Positions 19,887 to 29,363 of a stretch of 64,000 nucleotides of DNA are shown here, piece after piece. The notes below the pieces were generated by a model, which had not been told where the DNA came from, did no database searches, and worked only from the letters and a program-made list of their open reading frames with translations. How positions within the stretch are numbered: position 1 is the first letter of the stretch; each line of letters starts with the position of its first letter. The stretch is from contig NC_013530.1 in assembly GCF_000024965.1 (NCBI RefSeq), forward strand, positions 1,302,001 through 1,366,000, read 5' to 3'. This stretch comes from Xylanimonas cellulosilytica DSM 15894 (GTDB lineage Bacteria; Actinomycetota; Actinomycetes; Actinomycetales; Cellulomonadaceae). The position numbers were made by a program, and so were the translations under genes.

Positions 19887-22121
19887 GTGGAGGGTCCCGA
19901 GATCCAGTTCGCCGAGGCCGTTATCGACAACGGTCGCTTCGGCACCCGCACCGTCCGCTTCGAGACGGGCCGCCTGGCCCGCCAGGCCGCCGGCTCCGTC
20001 GCCGCCTACCTGGACGGCGAGACGATGCTCCTGTCGGCCACCACGGCCGGCAAGCACCCCAAGGACCAGTTCGACTTCTTCCCCCTGACGGTGGACGTCG
20101 AGGAGCGCATGTACGCCGCGGGCCGCATCCCCGGCTCGTTCTTCCGCCGCGAGGGGCGTCCCTCGACGGAGGCGATCCTCGCCTGCCGTCTCATCGACCG
20201 CCCGCTGCGCCCCCTGTTCGTCAAGGGCCTGCGCAACGAGGTCCAGGTCGTCGTCACCGTCCTGGCCATCCACCCGGACGACGCCTACGACGTGCTCGCG
20301 ATCAACGCCGCGTCGCTGTCCACGCAGATCTCTGGCCTGCCCTTCTCGGGCCCGGTCGCGGGTGTGCGCATCGCGCTCATCGACGGCCAGTGGGTCGCCT
20401 TCCCGAAGTACTCGGACAAGGAGCGCGCCGTCTTCGAGATGGTCGTCGCCGGCCGTGTCGCGGGTGACGACGTCGCCATCGCGATGATCGAGGCCGAGGC
20501 CACCGACGACGCCTGGAAGCTCATCCAGGAGGGCGTCCAGGCGCCGACCGAGGCGGTCGTCGCCGAGGGCATCGAGGCGGCCAAGCCGTTCCTGCGCGCC
20601 CTGTGCGAGGCCCAGTCGGCCCTCGCCGCGCAGGCTGCCAAGGACGTCCAGGAGTTCCCGCTCTTCCCGGACTACCAGCCCGACGCCTTCGAGGCAGTCG
20701 AGGCCGCCGCGTCCGCGCGTGCTGCCGAGGCCCTGGCCATCGCCGACAAGCAGACCCGCGAGGGTCGCCTCGACGAGATCAAGGCGGAGCTGCTCGCCGA
20801 GCTCGGCGCCCAGTTCGAGGGTCGCGAGAAGGAGGTCTCGGCCGCGTTCCGCTCGGTGCAGAAGAAGCTCATGCGCCACCGCGTGCTCACCGAGCAGATC
20901 CGCATCGACGGCCGTGGCCCCCGCGACATCCGCACCCTGGGTGCCGAGGTCGAGGTGCTGCCCCGCGTCCACGGTTCGGCCATCTTCGAGCGCGGCGAGA
21001 CCCAGATCATGGGCGTCACCACGCTGAACATGCTGCGCATGGAGCAGCAGATCGACTCGCTCGGGCCGGTCACGCGCAAGCGCTACATGCACAACTACAA
21101 CTTCCCGCCCTACTCGACGGGTGAGACGGGCCGTGTGGGCTCGCCGAAGCGCCGCGAGATCGGTCACGGGGCCCTCGCCGAGCGCGCCCTCGTGCCGGTG
21201 CTGCCGAGCCGCGAGGAGTTCCCCTACGCGATCCGTCAGGTGTCCGAGGCCCTCGGCTCCAACGGCTCGACGTCGATGGGCTCCGTGTGCGCCTCGACGC
21301 TGTCGATGCTCAACGCCGGTGTGCCGCTCAAGGCCCCGGTCGCCGGCATCGCCATGGGCCTCATCTCCGACGAGGTCGACGGCGAGACGCGCTACGTCGC
21401 GCTGACCGACATCCTCGGTGCCGAGGACGCCCTCGGCGACATGGACTTCAAGGTCGCCGGCACGCGTGACTTCGTCACGGCCATCCAGCTCGACACCAAG
21501 CTCGACGGCATCCCCGCCTCGGTGCTGGCCGGTGCGCTGACCCAGGCCCACGAGGCCCGCGTCACGATCCTCGACGTCCTCAACGAGGCCATCGACGTCC
21601 CGGACGAGATGTCCCCGAACGCCCCGCGCGTCATCTCGGTGAAGGTTCCGGTCGACAAGATCGGCGAGGTCATCGGCCCGAAGGGCAAGATGATCAACCA
21701 GATCCAGGAGGAGACCGGCGCCGACATCTCGATCGAGGACGACGGCACGGTCTACATCGGCGCCACGGACGGCCCGTCCGCGGAGGCCGCGCGTGCGGCG
21801 ATCAACGCGATCGCGAACCCGCACGTCCCCGAGGTGGGCGAGCGTTTCGTCGGCACCGTCGTCAAGACGACGTCGTTCGGCGCGTTCATCTCGCTGTCCC
21901 CGGGCAAGGACGGTCTGCTGCACATCTCGCAGATCCGCAAGCTCGTGGGCGGCAAGCGCGTCGAGAACGTCGACGACGTGCTGTCCGTGGGCCAGAAGGT
22001 CCAGGTCGAGATCGGCGAGATCGACCCGCGCGGCAAGCTGTCGCTCGTGGCCGTGACCGAGGACGAGGAGGCCGCGGCTCCCGCCGACGCCGCCGAGACC
22101 GAGCAGCCGGCCGAGGCCTGA
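19887..22121 (+). CDS. pnp: polyribonucleotide nucleotidyltransferase (PNPase)
   Basis: 744 aa phosphorolytic 3'-5' exoribonuclease and polymerase. Two RNase PH-like domains are separated by an alpha-helical linker; the second contains the active region with [22 protein letters not shown] and [12 protein letters not shown] domain ([20 protein letters not shown], about 590-610) and an S1 domain ([19 protein letters not shown], about 650-668) finish the protein before an acidic tail. GTG 19887 has AAGGAGG 7 nt upstream. It is 2 nt from the M16 peptidase gene, so the two are surely cotranscribed. Confidence 0.96.
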   Translation: MEGPEIQFAEAVIDNGRFGTRTVRFETGRLARQAAGSVAAYLDGETMLLSATTAGKHPKDQFDFFPLTVDVEERMYAAGRIPGSFFRREGRPSTEAILACRLIDRPLRPLFVKGLRNEVQVVVTVLAIHPDDAYDVLAINAASLSTQISGLPFSGPVAGVRIALIDGQWVAFPKYSDKERAVFEMVVAGRVAGDDVAIAMIEAEATDDAWKLIQEGVQAPTEAVVAEGIEAAKPFLRALCEAQSALAAQAAKDVQEFPLFPDYQPDAFEAVEAAASARAAEALAIADKQTREGRLDEIKAELLAELGAQFEGREKEVSAAFRSVQKKLMRHRVLTEQIRIDGRGPRDIRTLGAEVEVLPRVHGSAIFERGETQIMGVTTLNMLRMEQQIDSLGPVTRKRYMHNYNFPPYSTGETGRVGSPKRREIGHGALAERALVPVLPSREEFPYAIRQVSEALGSNGSTSMGSVCASTLSMLNAGVPLKAPVAGIAMGLISDEVDGETRYVALTDILGAEDALGDMDFKVAGTRDFVTAIQLDTKLDGIPASVLAGALTQAHEARVTILDVLNEAIDVPDEMSPNAPRVISVKVPVDKIGEVIGPKGKMINQIQEETGADISIEDDGTVYIGATDGPSAEAARAAINAIANPHVPEVGERFVGTVVKTTSFGAFISLSPGKDGLLHISQIRKLVGGKRVENVDDVLSVGQKVQVEIGEIDPRGKLSLVAVTEDEEAAAPADAAETEQPAEA

Positions 22122-22123
22122 GC

Positions 22124-23452
22124 ATGACCTGGCACCTTCCGCTCGTCGCCGCAGGCGAGCCGGGTGCCGAGCTGACCGCCGGGCAGGACGGGGCGACGAT
22201 CCGTCGTTCCGTCCTGCCCGGCGGCGTCCGCGTGCTCACCGAGCACATGCCGGGCCAGCGCTCGGCGACCGTGGGCGCCTGGGTCGGCGTCGGCTCCCGC
22301 GACGAGTCCGACGGGCACTTCGGCTCCACGCACTTCCTGGAGCACCTGCTGTTCAAGGGCACGGCCCGCCGGTCCGCGATGGACATCGCCGAGGCGTTCG
22401 ACGCCGTCGGCGGTGAGGCCAACGCCGCGACCGGCAAGGAGCACACCTGCTACTACGCGCGTGTGCTGGACAGCGACCTGCCGATGGCGATCGACGTCAT
22501 CTCCGACATGGTGACCTCCGCACGCCTGGACACCGACGAGCTCGAGACCGAGCGCGGCGTCATCCTCGAAGAGCTCGCGATGAACGACGACGACCCGTCC
22601 GACGTCGTGCACGAGGAGTTCTCGCAGGCCGTGCTGGGCACGCACCCGCTGGGCCGTCCGATCGGCGGCACGCCCGACACCATCCGTGCCGTGCCGCGCG
22701 ACGCCGTCTGGGAGCACTACCGCTGGCACTACCGGCCCGAGACGCTCGTGGTCGCGGCCGCGGGCGGCGTCGACCACGACACCGTGGTGGGGCAGGTCGT
22801 CGATGCGCTCGCGCACGGCGGCTGGTCGCTGGAGGAGGCCGTCGCGCCGCGTGAGCGTCGCGTCGCCGACGCCGTGACCGACGGCGTGCCCACCGAGGGC
22901 ATCGCGCTGTCCATCCGCCGTACGGTCGAGCAGGCCAACGTCATCGTCGGCTCGACGGGCCTCAGCGCGACCGACGACCGCCGCTTCGCGCTGTCGGTCC
23001 TCAGCGCCGTCCTGGGCGGCGGGATGAGCTCCCGCCTGTTCCAGGAGATCCGCGAGAAGCGTGGCCTGGCCTACTCCACGTACTCGTTCGCTGCCGGGCA
23101 CGGCGGTCTCGGCACGTTCGGCCTCTACGCGGGCTGTGCGCCCGGCAAGGTCGACATCGTCGAGAAGCTCCTGCACGAGGAGCTCGACCGGCTCGCCGCC
23201 GACGGCATCACCACCGCTGAGCTGGAGCGGTCCGTCGGGCAGCTCTCGGGCGGGCTCGTGCTCGGCCTGGAGGACTCCGGATCGCGCATGAGCCGCCTCG
23301 GCAAGGCCGAGCTGGTCTTCGGGGAGATCCTCAGCCTCTCCGAGTCGCTCGACCGCATCCGGGCGGTCACCGCCGACGACGTCCGCGAGCTGGCGCAGGA
23401 CCTCGCGTCCCGGCCACGCTCCGTGGTGCGCGTCGGCCCGTTCGGCGACTAG
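22124..23452 (+). CDS. M16-family zinc metallopeptidase (PepR-like)
   Basis: 442 aa processing-peptidase-like protein. The inverted zinc motif HFLEH is at residues 70-74, with the third ligand in the downstream ETERGVILEE helix. The C-terminal half carries the conserved SSRLFQEIREKRGLAYS of M16B members. There is no signal peptide, so it acts in the cytosol. The start lies 2 nt after pnp. The homologue Rv2782c (PepR) also follows gpsI/pnp and has been linked to proteolysis of regulators, but the substrate here is unknown. Confidence 0.92.
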   Translation: MTWHLPLVAAGEPGAELTAGQDGATIRRSVLPGGVRVLTEHMPGQRSATVGAWVGVGSRDESDGHFGSTHFLEHLLFKGTARRSAMDIAEAFDAVGGEANAATGKEHTCYYARVLDSDLPMAIDVISDMVTSARLDTDELETERGVILEELAMNDDDPSDVVHEEFSQAVLGTHPLGRPIGGTPDTIRAVPRDAVWEHYRWHYRPETLVVAAAGGVDHDTVVGQVVDALAHGGWSLEEAVAPRERRVADAVTDGVPTEGIALSIRRTVEQANVIVGSTGLSATDDRRFALSVLSAVLGGGMSSRLFQEIREKRGLAYSTYSFAAGHGGLGTFGLYAGCAPGKVDIVEKLLHEELDRLAADGITTAELERSVGQLSGGLVLGLEDSGSRMSRLGKAELVFGEILSLSESLDRIRAVTADDVRELAQDLASRPRSVVRVGPFGD

Positions 23453-23481
23453 CAGCCCGGGTGGCACTCCCACCCGCAGCT

Positions 23482-23584
23482 CGGTGGTCGAGCCTGTCGA
23501 GACCACCTGTGTGATCGGTGGTCGAGCCTGTCGAGACCATCTGTTCCCCGACGTGATAGTGGTTTCGACAGGCTCAACCACCGG
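23482..23584. repeat. cluster of three REP-like palindromic units
   Basis: Two forward units at 23482-23507 and 23516-23540 (core GAGCCTGTCGA with arms GGTGGTC/GACCACC) face a reverse unit at 23558-23584. It lies between the M16 peptidase and dapB, ending only 16 nt before the dapB start codon. Confidence 0.8.
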
Positions 23585-23599
23585 TGAGAGGAAGATCCG

Positions 23600-24376
23600 T
23601 TGACCGACAAGATCCGTGTCGCCGTGCTCGGCGCCGCCGGGCGTATGGGGGCGACGACCTGCGCCGCCGTCGAGTCCGCAGAGGGCCTGGAGCTGGTGGC
23701 CCGCGTCGACGTCGGCGACGACGTCGCCACGGCCGTGCGCGAGTCGGGTGCCCAGGTGGCGATCGACTTCACGATCCCTGCGGTGACCGAGGCGAACGTG
23801 CACGCCCTGCTGGACGCGGGCGTGCACGCCGTGGTCGGCGCGACCGGGTGGACCGACGAGTCGCGCGCCCGGGTGGCCGAGCACGCCGCGCAGGTCAACG
23901 CGGGCCGCCCCCAGGGGCAGGGCCTCGGCGTCGTCATCGCCCCGAACTTCGGGCTCTCGGCCGTGCTGGCCATGCAGTTCGCCGCCAAGGCCGCGCGGTA
24001 CTTCGAGTCGGCCGAGGTGGTCGAGCTGCACCACCCGAACAAGGTCGACGCGCCGTCGGGCACGGCCCGGCACACCGCCGCGGCGATCGCGGCCGCACGC
24101 CGCGACGCAGGGCTCGGCCCGATGCCCGACGCCACCGAGGACGGCTGGGAGGCGCGCGGCGCCGACGTCGACGGGGTGCGCGTCCACGCTGTGCGCCTGC
24201 GCGGGCTGGTGGCCCACGAGGAGATCCTGCTGGGCAACCCGGGGGAGCAGCTCGTCATCCGCCAGGACTCGTTCGACCGGGTCTCGTTCATGCCGGGCGT
24301 GCTGCTCGCCGTGCGTGAGGTGGCGAACCACCCGGGCCTGACCGTGGGCCTCGAGCACCTGCTGGACCTCGCGTGA
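23600..24376 (+). CDS. dapB: 4-hydroxy-tetrahydrodipicolinate reductase
   Basis: 258 aa NAD(P)H-dependent enzyme of lysine/diaminopimelate synthesis. The N-terminal Rossmann motif is GAAGRMG (about residues 10-16), and the active-site loop is ELHHPNKVDAPSGTA with the catalytic lysine and the PSGT substrate-binding stretch. It starts with TTG, supported by GAGAGGA 8 nt upstream. Its stop overlaps the next start by 4 nt. dapA and dapF are elsewhere in this window. Confidence 0.96.
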   Translation: MTDKIRVAVLGAAGRMGATTCAAVESAEGLELVARVDVGDDVATAVRESGAQVAIDFTIPAVTEANVHALLDAGVHAVVGATGWTDESRARVAEHAAQVNAGRPQGQGLGVVIAPNFGLSAVLAMQFAAKAARYFESAEVVELHHPNKVDAPSGTARHTAAAIAAARRDAGLGPMPDATEDGWEARGADVDGVRVHAVRLRGLVAHEEILLGNPGEQLVIRQDSFDRVSFMPGVLLAVREVANHPGLTVGLEHLLDLA

Positions 24377-24840
24377 CCTCGCCCGAGACTGCCACCCGAC
24401 GTCGGCTCCCGCGCGGGCTCGTCGGCGTCGTCGTCGTCTCGCTGCTGCTCGCGCTGTACGGCTGGGCGGTGGTGGGACGCGGCATCGCGATGATCCGCAC
24501 GGGCGAGGCGGCGCTGATCGCCATCGGCATCGGCGCGCTGCTGCTGCCGCTCGTGGTGCTGGTGGTGATCGCGCTCGAGTTCCGCCTGGCCACGCGCGTG
24601 CAGCGCATGGCCGACGAGCTCGCCGCCGCCGGCCGCCTGCCCGTCGACGACCTGCCGCGATCACCCGGCGGCCGCATCGACCGCGCGGCCGCGGACGCCG
24701 CCTTCACCGCGTACCGCGAGGCCGTCACGCAGGACCCCGGATCCTGGGAGCGCTGGTACCACCTGGCGTTCGCGTACGACGCCGCGGGCGACCGGCGGCG
24801 GGCCCGGGGTGCGCTGCGCAAGGCGTCCGAGCTGTACTGA
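24373..24840 (+). CDS. small membrane protein with TPR-like C-terminus
   Basis: 155 aa of unknown function. Two hydrophobic helices lie near the N-terminus (about 16-36 and 48-73: VVVSLLLALYGWAVV, then LIAIGIGALLLPLVVLVVIAL). The soluble C-terminal part holds one helix pair, WERWYHLAFAYDAAGDRRRAR, that resembles a single tetratricopeptide repeat. The GTG start overlaps the dapB stop as GTGA, so translation is coupled to dapB. Confidence 0.8.
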   Translation: MTSPETATRRRLPRGLVGVVVVSLLLALYGWAVVGRGIAMIRTGEAALIAIGIGALLLPLVVLVVIALEFRLATRVQRMADELAAAGRLPVDDLPRSPGGRIDRAAADAAFTAYREAVTQDPGSWERWYHLAFAYDAAGDRRRARGALRKASELY

Positions 24841-24898
24841 CGGCGTCGCCCCCGTGTGTCGCCCCCGTGCGGCGGCCCGGCGACGACCCGCGCGACGA

Positions 24899-25390
24899 CT
24901 ACGACGGCAGCCGCGTCCAGCAGTAGAGCGAGTGCCGCACCTCGCGGGCGCGGTACGCGAGCGAGGCCAGCGCGAGCACGGCCGACGCGAGGCGCTCGGG
25001 GCGATGCTCGTGGGGCTGCCGCCGCAGCTCGGGAGTGCGCGCCCACCGGCCGGCGACGTCGGCCAGACGGCCCCGCGACGCGTCGGCGAGGGCGTCCACC
25101 AGGCTGGCCGAGACGGTCACCACCCAGGGGCCCTCGTCCGCACCGCCCACCACCTGTCCGTGCCGGGCGTCGGCCGCGCACTCCCGGTACGGCCGCCCGC
25201 TGAGCAGGTGGTGCAGCGTCCCGAGCATGACGAACGGCTCGATCCCGGGCAGCGGCACCGTCTCGAAGAGCGGCTCGCCCGACCCCTGCGCGGGAGCGGA
25301 GGGCCCCTGCCCCTCCAGGAGCGCGAGGGCGGCGACGTCGTCGGACGCCGCCGCGAAGTACTCGGTCACGATCGCTGTCCGCACCGCCAT
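24899..25390 (-). CDS. hypothetical protein, 163 aa
   Basis: Unrecognised, mostly hydrophilic protein with Ala-rich helical stretches. The start contains VRTAIVTEYFAAASDDVAAL, and the middle has FVMLGTLHHLLSGRPYREC. No membrane segment or signal is visible. A -10-like CAGGAT on the minus strand (25397-25402) ends 6 nt before the ATG, supporting both expression and this start. It is convergent with the small membrane protein gene and follows the MFS gene on the same strand after about 108 nt. Confidence 0.65.
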   Translation of the reverse strand: MAVRTAIVTEYFAAASDDVAALALLEGQGPSAPAQGSGEPLFETVPLPGIEPFVMLGTLHHLLSGRPYRECAADARHGQVVGGADEGPWVVTVSASLVDALADASRGRLADVAGRWARTPELRRQPHEHRPERLASAVLALASLAYRAREVRHSLYCWTRLPS

Positions 25391-25498
25391 CGTCCCATCC
25401 TGGCCCCGGGGTGCTAGGGGCGTGTCACCACGGTGTGACGGCGGGGTGACATCGTCCTCACAGCCCGTCCCCGGCGGCGGCGTCCGGCGACGACGTCC

Positions 25499-26851
25499 CT
25501 ACCGCGGCGCCTGCTCCGCGTCGCCGGCGAGCGCCGCGTCGACGTCGGTCTGCGTCGGCACCCACTTCGCCCACGTCACCGCGAGCCCGACGACGAGCAG
25601 CGCCGCCGTCAGCAGGAACGGGTAGGTGCGGTTCATCCCCGAGAGCAGGCCGGAGATCCAGCCGAAGGGTGCGGCGGCCAGCATGACGACGGTGCGCTGC
25701 AGCGCCATGACGCGCGAACGCTCGGCCTCGTCGACGTGCAGCGCCACGAGCGACTCCGAGAGCATGAACATCATGCCGCCGCCGAACGCGTCGAGCAGCA
25801 GGCAGACCCCTAGGAAGACGTACGTCGCGAGGGTCGCGGAGCCGTTCGCGGCCGGGATCGTGACGAGCAGGAGCTGGCCGGCCAGGTAGACACCGAACCC
25901 CCACAGGGTGGGCTTCTTGAGGTCGACCGCCGTCGTGAGCCGGGGGATGAGCGTGAAGAACAGCAGCATCGACAGCAGCGAGCGCACCATCGGGAAGAAC
26001 GGCAGGACGGCGTCCGGGACGTGCAGGTGCTGGCTGACCAGGACCTGCCAGAACGTGCCGTTGACCAGGGTGACCGCGGCCACCAGCGCCATGATGCCGA
26101 GCGAGAGCACCGAGCCCTTCGAGCGCAGCAGCAGCCCGGCGACGCTCCGGTACCCGGCCAGCAGTTTCCACACGCTCACGTCGCGCGTCTGCGCCATGCG
26201 GACCTTGCCCTGCCGGGTCTCCGAGGACCAGCGGTACAGCCAGATGATCTTCGCCGTCATGACGACGGCGGCGTTGACGAACAGGATCCGCACCGCCGTG
26301 TCGAGGCCGAGCTGCGAGACCAGGAGGGCCGCGATCGGGGCGAACAGCGCGGAGCAGTCCGCGGCGACCTTGACGAGCGAGTAGATGCGGGTGATCTTGC
26401 CGCGCTCGGCGTCCTCGACCATGAGGGCGTCCCAGGAGTTCTGGGTGACCTGCCAGGCACCGTTGACCAGGGAGGCGGCCAGGAACACCCAGAAGTTCTG
26501 CGCGAACGCCCACAGGATGCACGGGATGACCCAGGCGACGACGTCGAACCACGCGGTGGTCGCCCGCCGCCCGAGGCGGTCGGTGATGATCCCGCCCGCG
26601 AGCCCGAAGAACACCTGGGAGACCATGCCGATGGACGCCAGGAGGCCGATCTGCTCGTCGCCCAGGCCCACGGCGAGCATGAACACCGACAGGTACGGCA
26701 GCACCAGCGCCATCGACAGACCCCACAGGGGCTCGGTCCACACGCAGGCGCGGGGGTTGCCCTGGAGCTGGCCGAGGGTCCGCCACAGGGAGTCGCCGGA
26801 GGATCGCACCGGCCAAGTCAACCAGCCCCGCACGGCCCACGGTGCCGGCAC
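25499..26851 (-). CDS. MFS transporter
   Basis: 450 aa with about 12 hydrophobic segments. MFS hallmarks include the loop 2-3 motif GGIITDRLGRRATT (a variant of GxLaDrxGrr). The first helix begins at about residue 40 (PLWGLSMALVLPYLSVFML). The substrate cannot be read from sequence. The GTG at 26851 is tentative; an in-frame GTG at 26809 would remove 14 residues and bring the start closer to the first helix. It lies 31 nt after the GNAT gene on the same strand, so the two may form an operon. Confidence 0.85.
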   Translation of the reverse strand: MPAPWAVRGWLTWPVRSSGDSLWRTLGQLQGNPRACVWTEPLWGLSMALVLPYLSVFMLAVGLGDEQIGLLASIGMVSQVFFGLAGGIITDRLGRRATTAWFDVVAWVIPCILWAFAQNFWVFLAASLVNGAWQVTQNSWDALMVEDAERGKITRIYSLVKVAADCSALFAPIAALLVSQLGLDTAVRILFVNAAVVMTAKIIWLYRWSSETRQGKVRMAQTRDVSVWKLLAGYRSVAGLLLRSKGSVLSLGIMALVAAVTLVNGTFWQVLVSQHLHVPDAVLPFFPMVRSLLSMLLFFTLIPRLTTAVDLKKPTLWGFGVYLAGQLLLVTIPAANGSATLATYVFLGVCLLLDAFGGGMMFMLSESLVALHVDEAERSRVMALQRTVVMLAAAPFGWISGLLSGMNRTYPFLLTAALLVVGLAVTWAKWVPTQTDVDAALAGDAEQAPR

Positions 26852-26882
26852 GTCACCCGTGTCACGGGCAGCACGCCCCGGG

Positions 26883-27413
26883 CTACAGCCCGGCGGACCA
26901 CCGGCGCTCGACGACGCTCCGCACGCCGTCCTCGTCCATCCCGACGGCGAGCGCCCGCTCCGGGCCGTCAGGACCGAGCCCGGACTGGGTCAGGAAGCGT
27001 TCGCGCGCGACGTCGCCCTCGACGACCCAGGTGACGATCTCCTGCGCCCCGTCCGCGCGCAGCCGGTCGACGGCAGCGGCCAGGAGCCGTGACCCGTGCC
27101 CGTGCTGCCGGTGGGCCGGGTCCACCTCGAGGGTGAGGAGCTGCCCGGGGGCGACGGCGGCGAACCCGACGAGCGTCGGCCCGTCGAGGGCGACCAGCAC
27201 CGCGAACCCGCGGCCCGGAGGGGCCACGACGGCGTCGGCCCAGCGGGCGCGGACGGCGTCGTCGTCCACCAGGTCGACGACGGCGTCACCGAGCGCCGGG
27301 GCGACCCGCCACGCGGCGGTCTGCACGCGGGTGACCGCGTCCTCGTCGCCGGGGACGGCGGGGCGCACGGAGACGTCGGCGGTCGCGCCGTCGGCGGACG
27401 TGAACAAGGCCAT
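26883..27413 (-). CDS. GNAT-family N-acetyltransferase
   Basis: 176 aa single-domain acetyltransferase. LTLEVDPAHRQHGHGSRLLAAA (about residues 90-110) contains the acetyl-CoA pyrophosphate loop Q/RxxGxG/A in the form RQHGHGS, followed by the family's C-terminal strand region with VEGDVARERFLTQSGLG. The ATG at 27413 has a -10-like TACCGT (27420-27425, minus strand) ending 6 nt upstream. The substrate is unknown; resistance or metabolite acetylation are both possible given the transporter downstream. Confidence 0.85.
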   Translation of the reverse strand: MALFTSADGATADVSVRPAVPGDEDAVTRVQTAAWRVAPALGDAVVDLVDDDAVRARWADAVVAPPGRGFAVLVALDGPTLVGFAAVAPGQLLTLEVDPAHRQHGHGSRLLAAAVDRLRADGAQEIVTWVVEGDVARERFLTQSGLGPDGPERALAVGMDEDGVRSVVERRWSAGL

Positions 27414-27425
27414 GCGGTGACGGTA

Positions 27426-27920
27426 CCGGCACCTCACCCCCAGCCGTGCCCAGCCAACCCGGTTCCCACCTGTTTCGTGAGGGGTGATGTTGCGTCAGCC
27501 GGTCAGGACGGTCACGCCACCGGTGGCACGCGGGGCACTTCCCTCACCGACCATGGACTGAGTGGGGCGTAGTTCCGGTAGGGCTCATCGATTCGGATCA
27601 CCCCGACATATTGACGGTGGCTCCCACGAAGGAGGAGTCGTGGCGGTTGTTCCGTGAGCAGGTTCCGTCGTTCGCTGGCGCTGAGATTGTCGAGTAGCAA
27701 ATACGCTTCTCGCAAGCATCACACTATCGCCCCGTTGCCGTACCTGTAGCGGGGCGGCGGTGTGTGGGGCTGCATCAAGGGCACGCATGCGCGCATGAGT
27801 CGTGTGGCCGAGACGCGAATCTCATTCCGCCGACACATGACACCCCGCCTACCCCCGCAATCGCTCAGTTTGCTGGAGCAGGCGGGGTGCCTCATGAGGC
27901 GTAGGTGTGGGGTACAACTT
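27426..27920. other. about 500-bp intergenic region with palindromes and a possible gene remnant
   Basis: This is the longest gene-free stretch. It is visibly less GC-rich than the surroundings. A plus-strand fragment (27569-27697) reads VVPVGLIDSDHPDIL..., continues through KEESWRLFREQVPSF and stops at TAG 27695-27697, but has no plausible start; it looks like the 3' end of a lost gene. At 27841-27889 a perfect 10-bp inverted repeat (CACCCCGCCT/AGGCGGGGTG) with a 29-nt loop is followed by a 12-bp perfect palindrome GCCTCATGAGGC (27889-27900). These lie just past the hipA stop. Confidence 0.55.
27841..27900 (-). terminator. possible hipA terminator: inverted repeat plus palindrome
   Basis: The arms 27841-27850 and 27880-27889 are perfect reverse complements, and GCCTCATGAGGC at 27889-27900 is a perfect palindrome. 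Located 20-80 nt beyond the hipA stop on its transcribed side. The 29-nt loop is long for an intrinsic terminator, so another role is possible. Confidence 0.4.
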
Positions 27921-29363
27921 CTAGTTCCCCCGGTTCTGCCCCGGAGTTCTCCTGGATCCCTTGACGCGCGTACCGTCTTTCTTGGTGTACGGGCGGGTCG
28001 CGGTCGCAGGTCCGTTGTGGCTTCGTTGGGCGGACCCGTAATCCAGCCCGTCGTTCGGGATGGGCGGGGCCACGGGCTCTCGCGGTGTTGATTCGGAGCG
28101 CATCCGCTGGGCAACTCTGGTTGCGTGCTCCTGCATGGCGGGCAGTAGCCGCTTCGCCAGTTCGCTGGACTGACCGTCCCAGTCGTCGATCTCGTCCAGC
28201 GCATCGCGCATCGCATCGGGGATCTGGTCGGCAACCTCGTTCACGCGGTCGATGAGGGCGGCCTCGTCGAGTCGGTTGCGTTCAGCCAGACGCGCCCAGT
28301 CGTCTCGTGTCACCGTCTCGGGGTAGAAGTTGCCTGCAACGCTCATCGCTGTGACTCGATTGGACGGGTTGCTGTACGCCAGCCCGGAGGCGACATCAAA
28401 CAATGGAGCCAGGCTCACCTGGTCGCCGTCGAGCAACAGTGCGTAGTTGCGGGCGTGGCCGTCGGGCGCCGCGATGACCGTGTTCAGGATGATCCCGTCG
28501 ATGAACCGATATACGTTTCGGCGGCCTACCGCTGCGGTGTGGGAGTTCTGGCGAAGGAGGGTGACAACGTCTTCGACCCTCGGACCTCCGTGCTGTTCGT
28601 ACTTCTCGACCACACCTAACGCTTGACAGGCGTCCTCTTGGTGGACTCGCGCAAGGGTGCCATCTGGGGATGCGACGCGGTCAAATCTCGTGATGACGAG
28701 CGCGTCCTCGGATTTGAAGGATGTGTACTCGGTGTGGGCGACGTCGAGTCCGATGGCGCGGGCAGCCCGCATGGAGATGTGCTCGACCAACGCCTGGGCA
28801 CGCAACTTATAGATGCCAGGCTTGAAGATGTGGCTGGTGGGCTGAGTTCCGCGTGCCTCAGCCCAGCCGTCGTCAGTGCGGCGTAGAGCGAACTTTTGCT
28901 GACCTCCGCCCAGGGACCAGTGCTCTTCGGACATCGTCCAGCTGGCGTCCTGATCCATGCGAATCTCGGCCAACCGCATCTCGATGTCCGAGTCGCGGAC
29001 CGGCACGAGGTCACCGGTGCGAGCAAGGGCCTGCTCAACCTGGTCGGGCGGGCAGAACTGGACAGCGCCTGCGCAGTCCTTGCCGATGGCTGCCAGCAGG
29101 CTCAACGGATCGGAGGCGTCGGCGCCGTGGACCTGTGCGATGGACTGGCGCACGCGGGAGTTGTCGGGGAGGAGTCCGTCGAGGAACGACTGGACCCGAG
29201 GGCCGGTGATGGACTGCTCGGTGGGCGGCAATGACAGCGATAGCGGCGTGGCGCCCGGGGTAGAAGCCTCCGGTAGGTATGTCAGGCGCAGGACTCCGGC
29301 GCGGGTTCTTTCGACCTGTCCGATCAGGCGGCCGGAGAGCAGGACTGCCAACGTGCTGGTCAT
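27921..29363 (-). CDS. hipA: HipA-family serine/threonine kinase toxin
   Basis: 480 aa. HipA kinases phosphorylate targets such as glutamyl-tRNA synthetase and cause growth arrest or persistence. The N-terminal subdomain (LLSGRLIGQVERT) is followed by the ATP-loop region SLGGGQQKFALR (about 150-161), VITRFDR, the catalytic loop DGHARNYALLL (301-311; Asp301 and Asn306 as likely catalytic residues) and LFDVASGLAY with Asp323 as Mg2+ ligand. All key residues look intact. The C-terminus has an extra basic tail (YTKKDGTRVKGSRRTPG) beyond the usual HipA end. Its ATG overlaps the hipB stop by 4 nt. Codon choice is less GC-biased than in neighbours, suggesting acquisition. Confidence 0.93.
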   Translation of the reverse strand: MTSTLAVLLSGRLIGQVERTRAGVLRLTYLPEASTPGATPLSLSLPPTEQSITGPRVQSFLDGLLPDNSRVRQSIAQVHGADASDPLSLLAAIGKDCAGAVQFCPPDQVEQALARTGDLVPVRDSDIEMRLAEIRMDQDASWTMSEEHWSLGGGQQKFALRRTDDGWAEARGTQPTSHIFKPGIYKLRAQALVEHISMRAARAIGLDVAHTEYTSFKSEDALVITRFDRVASPDGTLARVHQEDACQALGVVEKYEQHGGPRVEDVVTLLRQNSHTAAVGRRNVYRFIDGIILNTVIAAPDGHARNYALLLDGDQVSLAPLFDVASGLAYSNPSNRVTAMSVAGNFYPETVTRDDWARLAERNRLDEAALIDRVNEVADQIPDAMRDALDEIDDWDGQSSELAKRLLPAMQEHATRVAQRMRSESTPREPVAPPIPNDGLDYGSAQRSHNGPATATRPYTKKDGTRVKGSRRTPGQNRGN

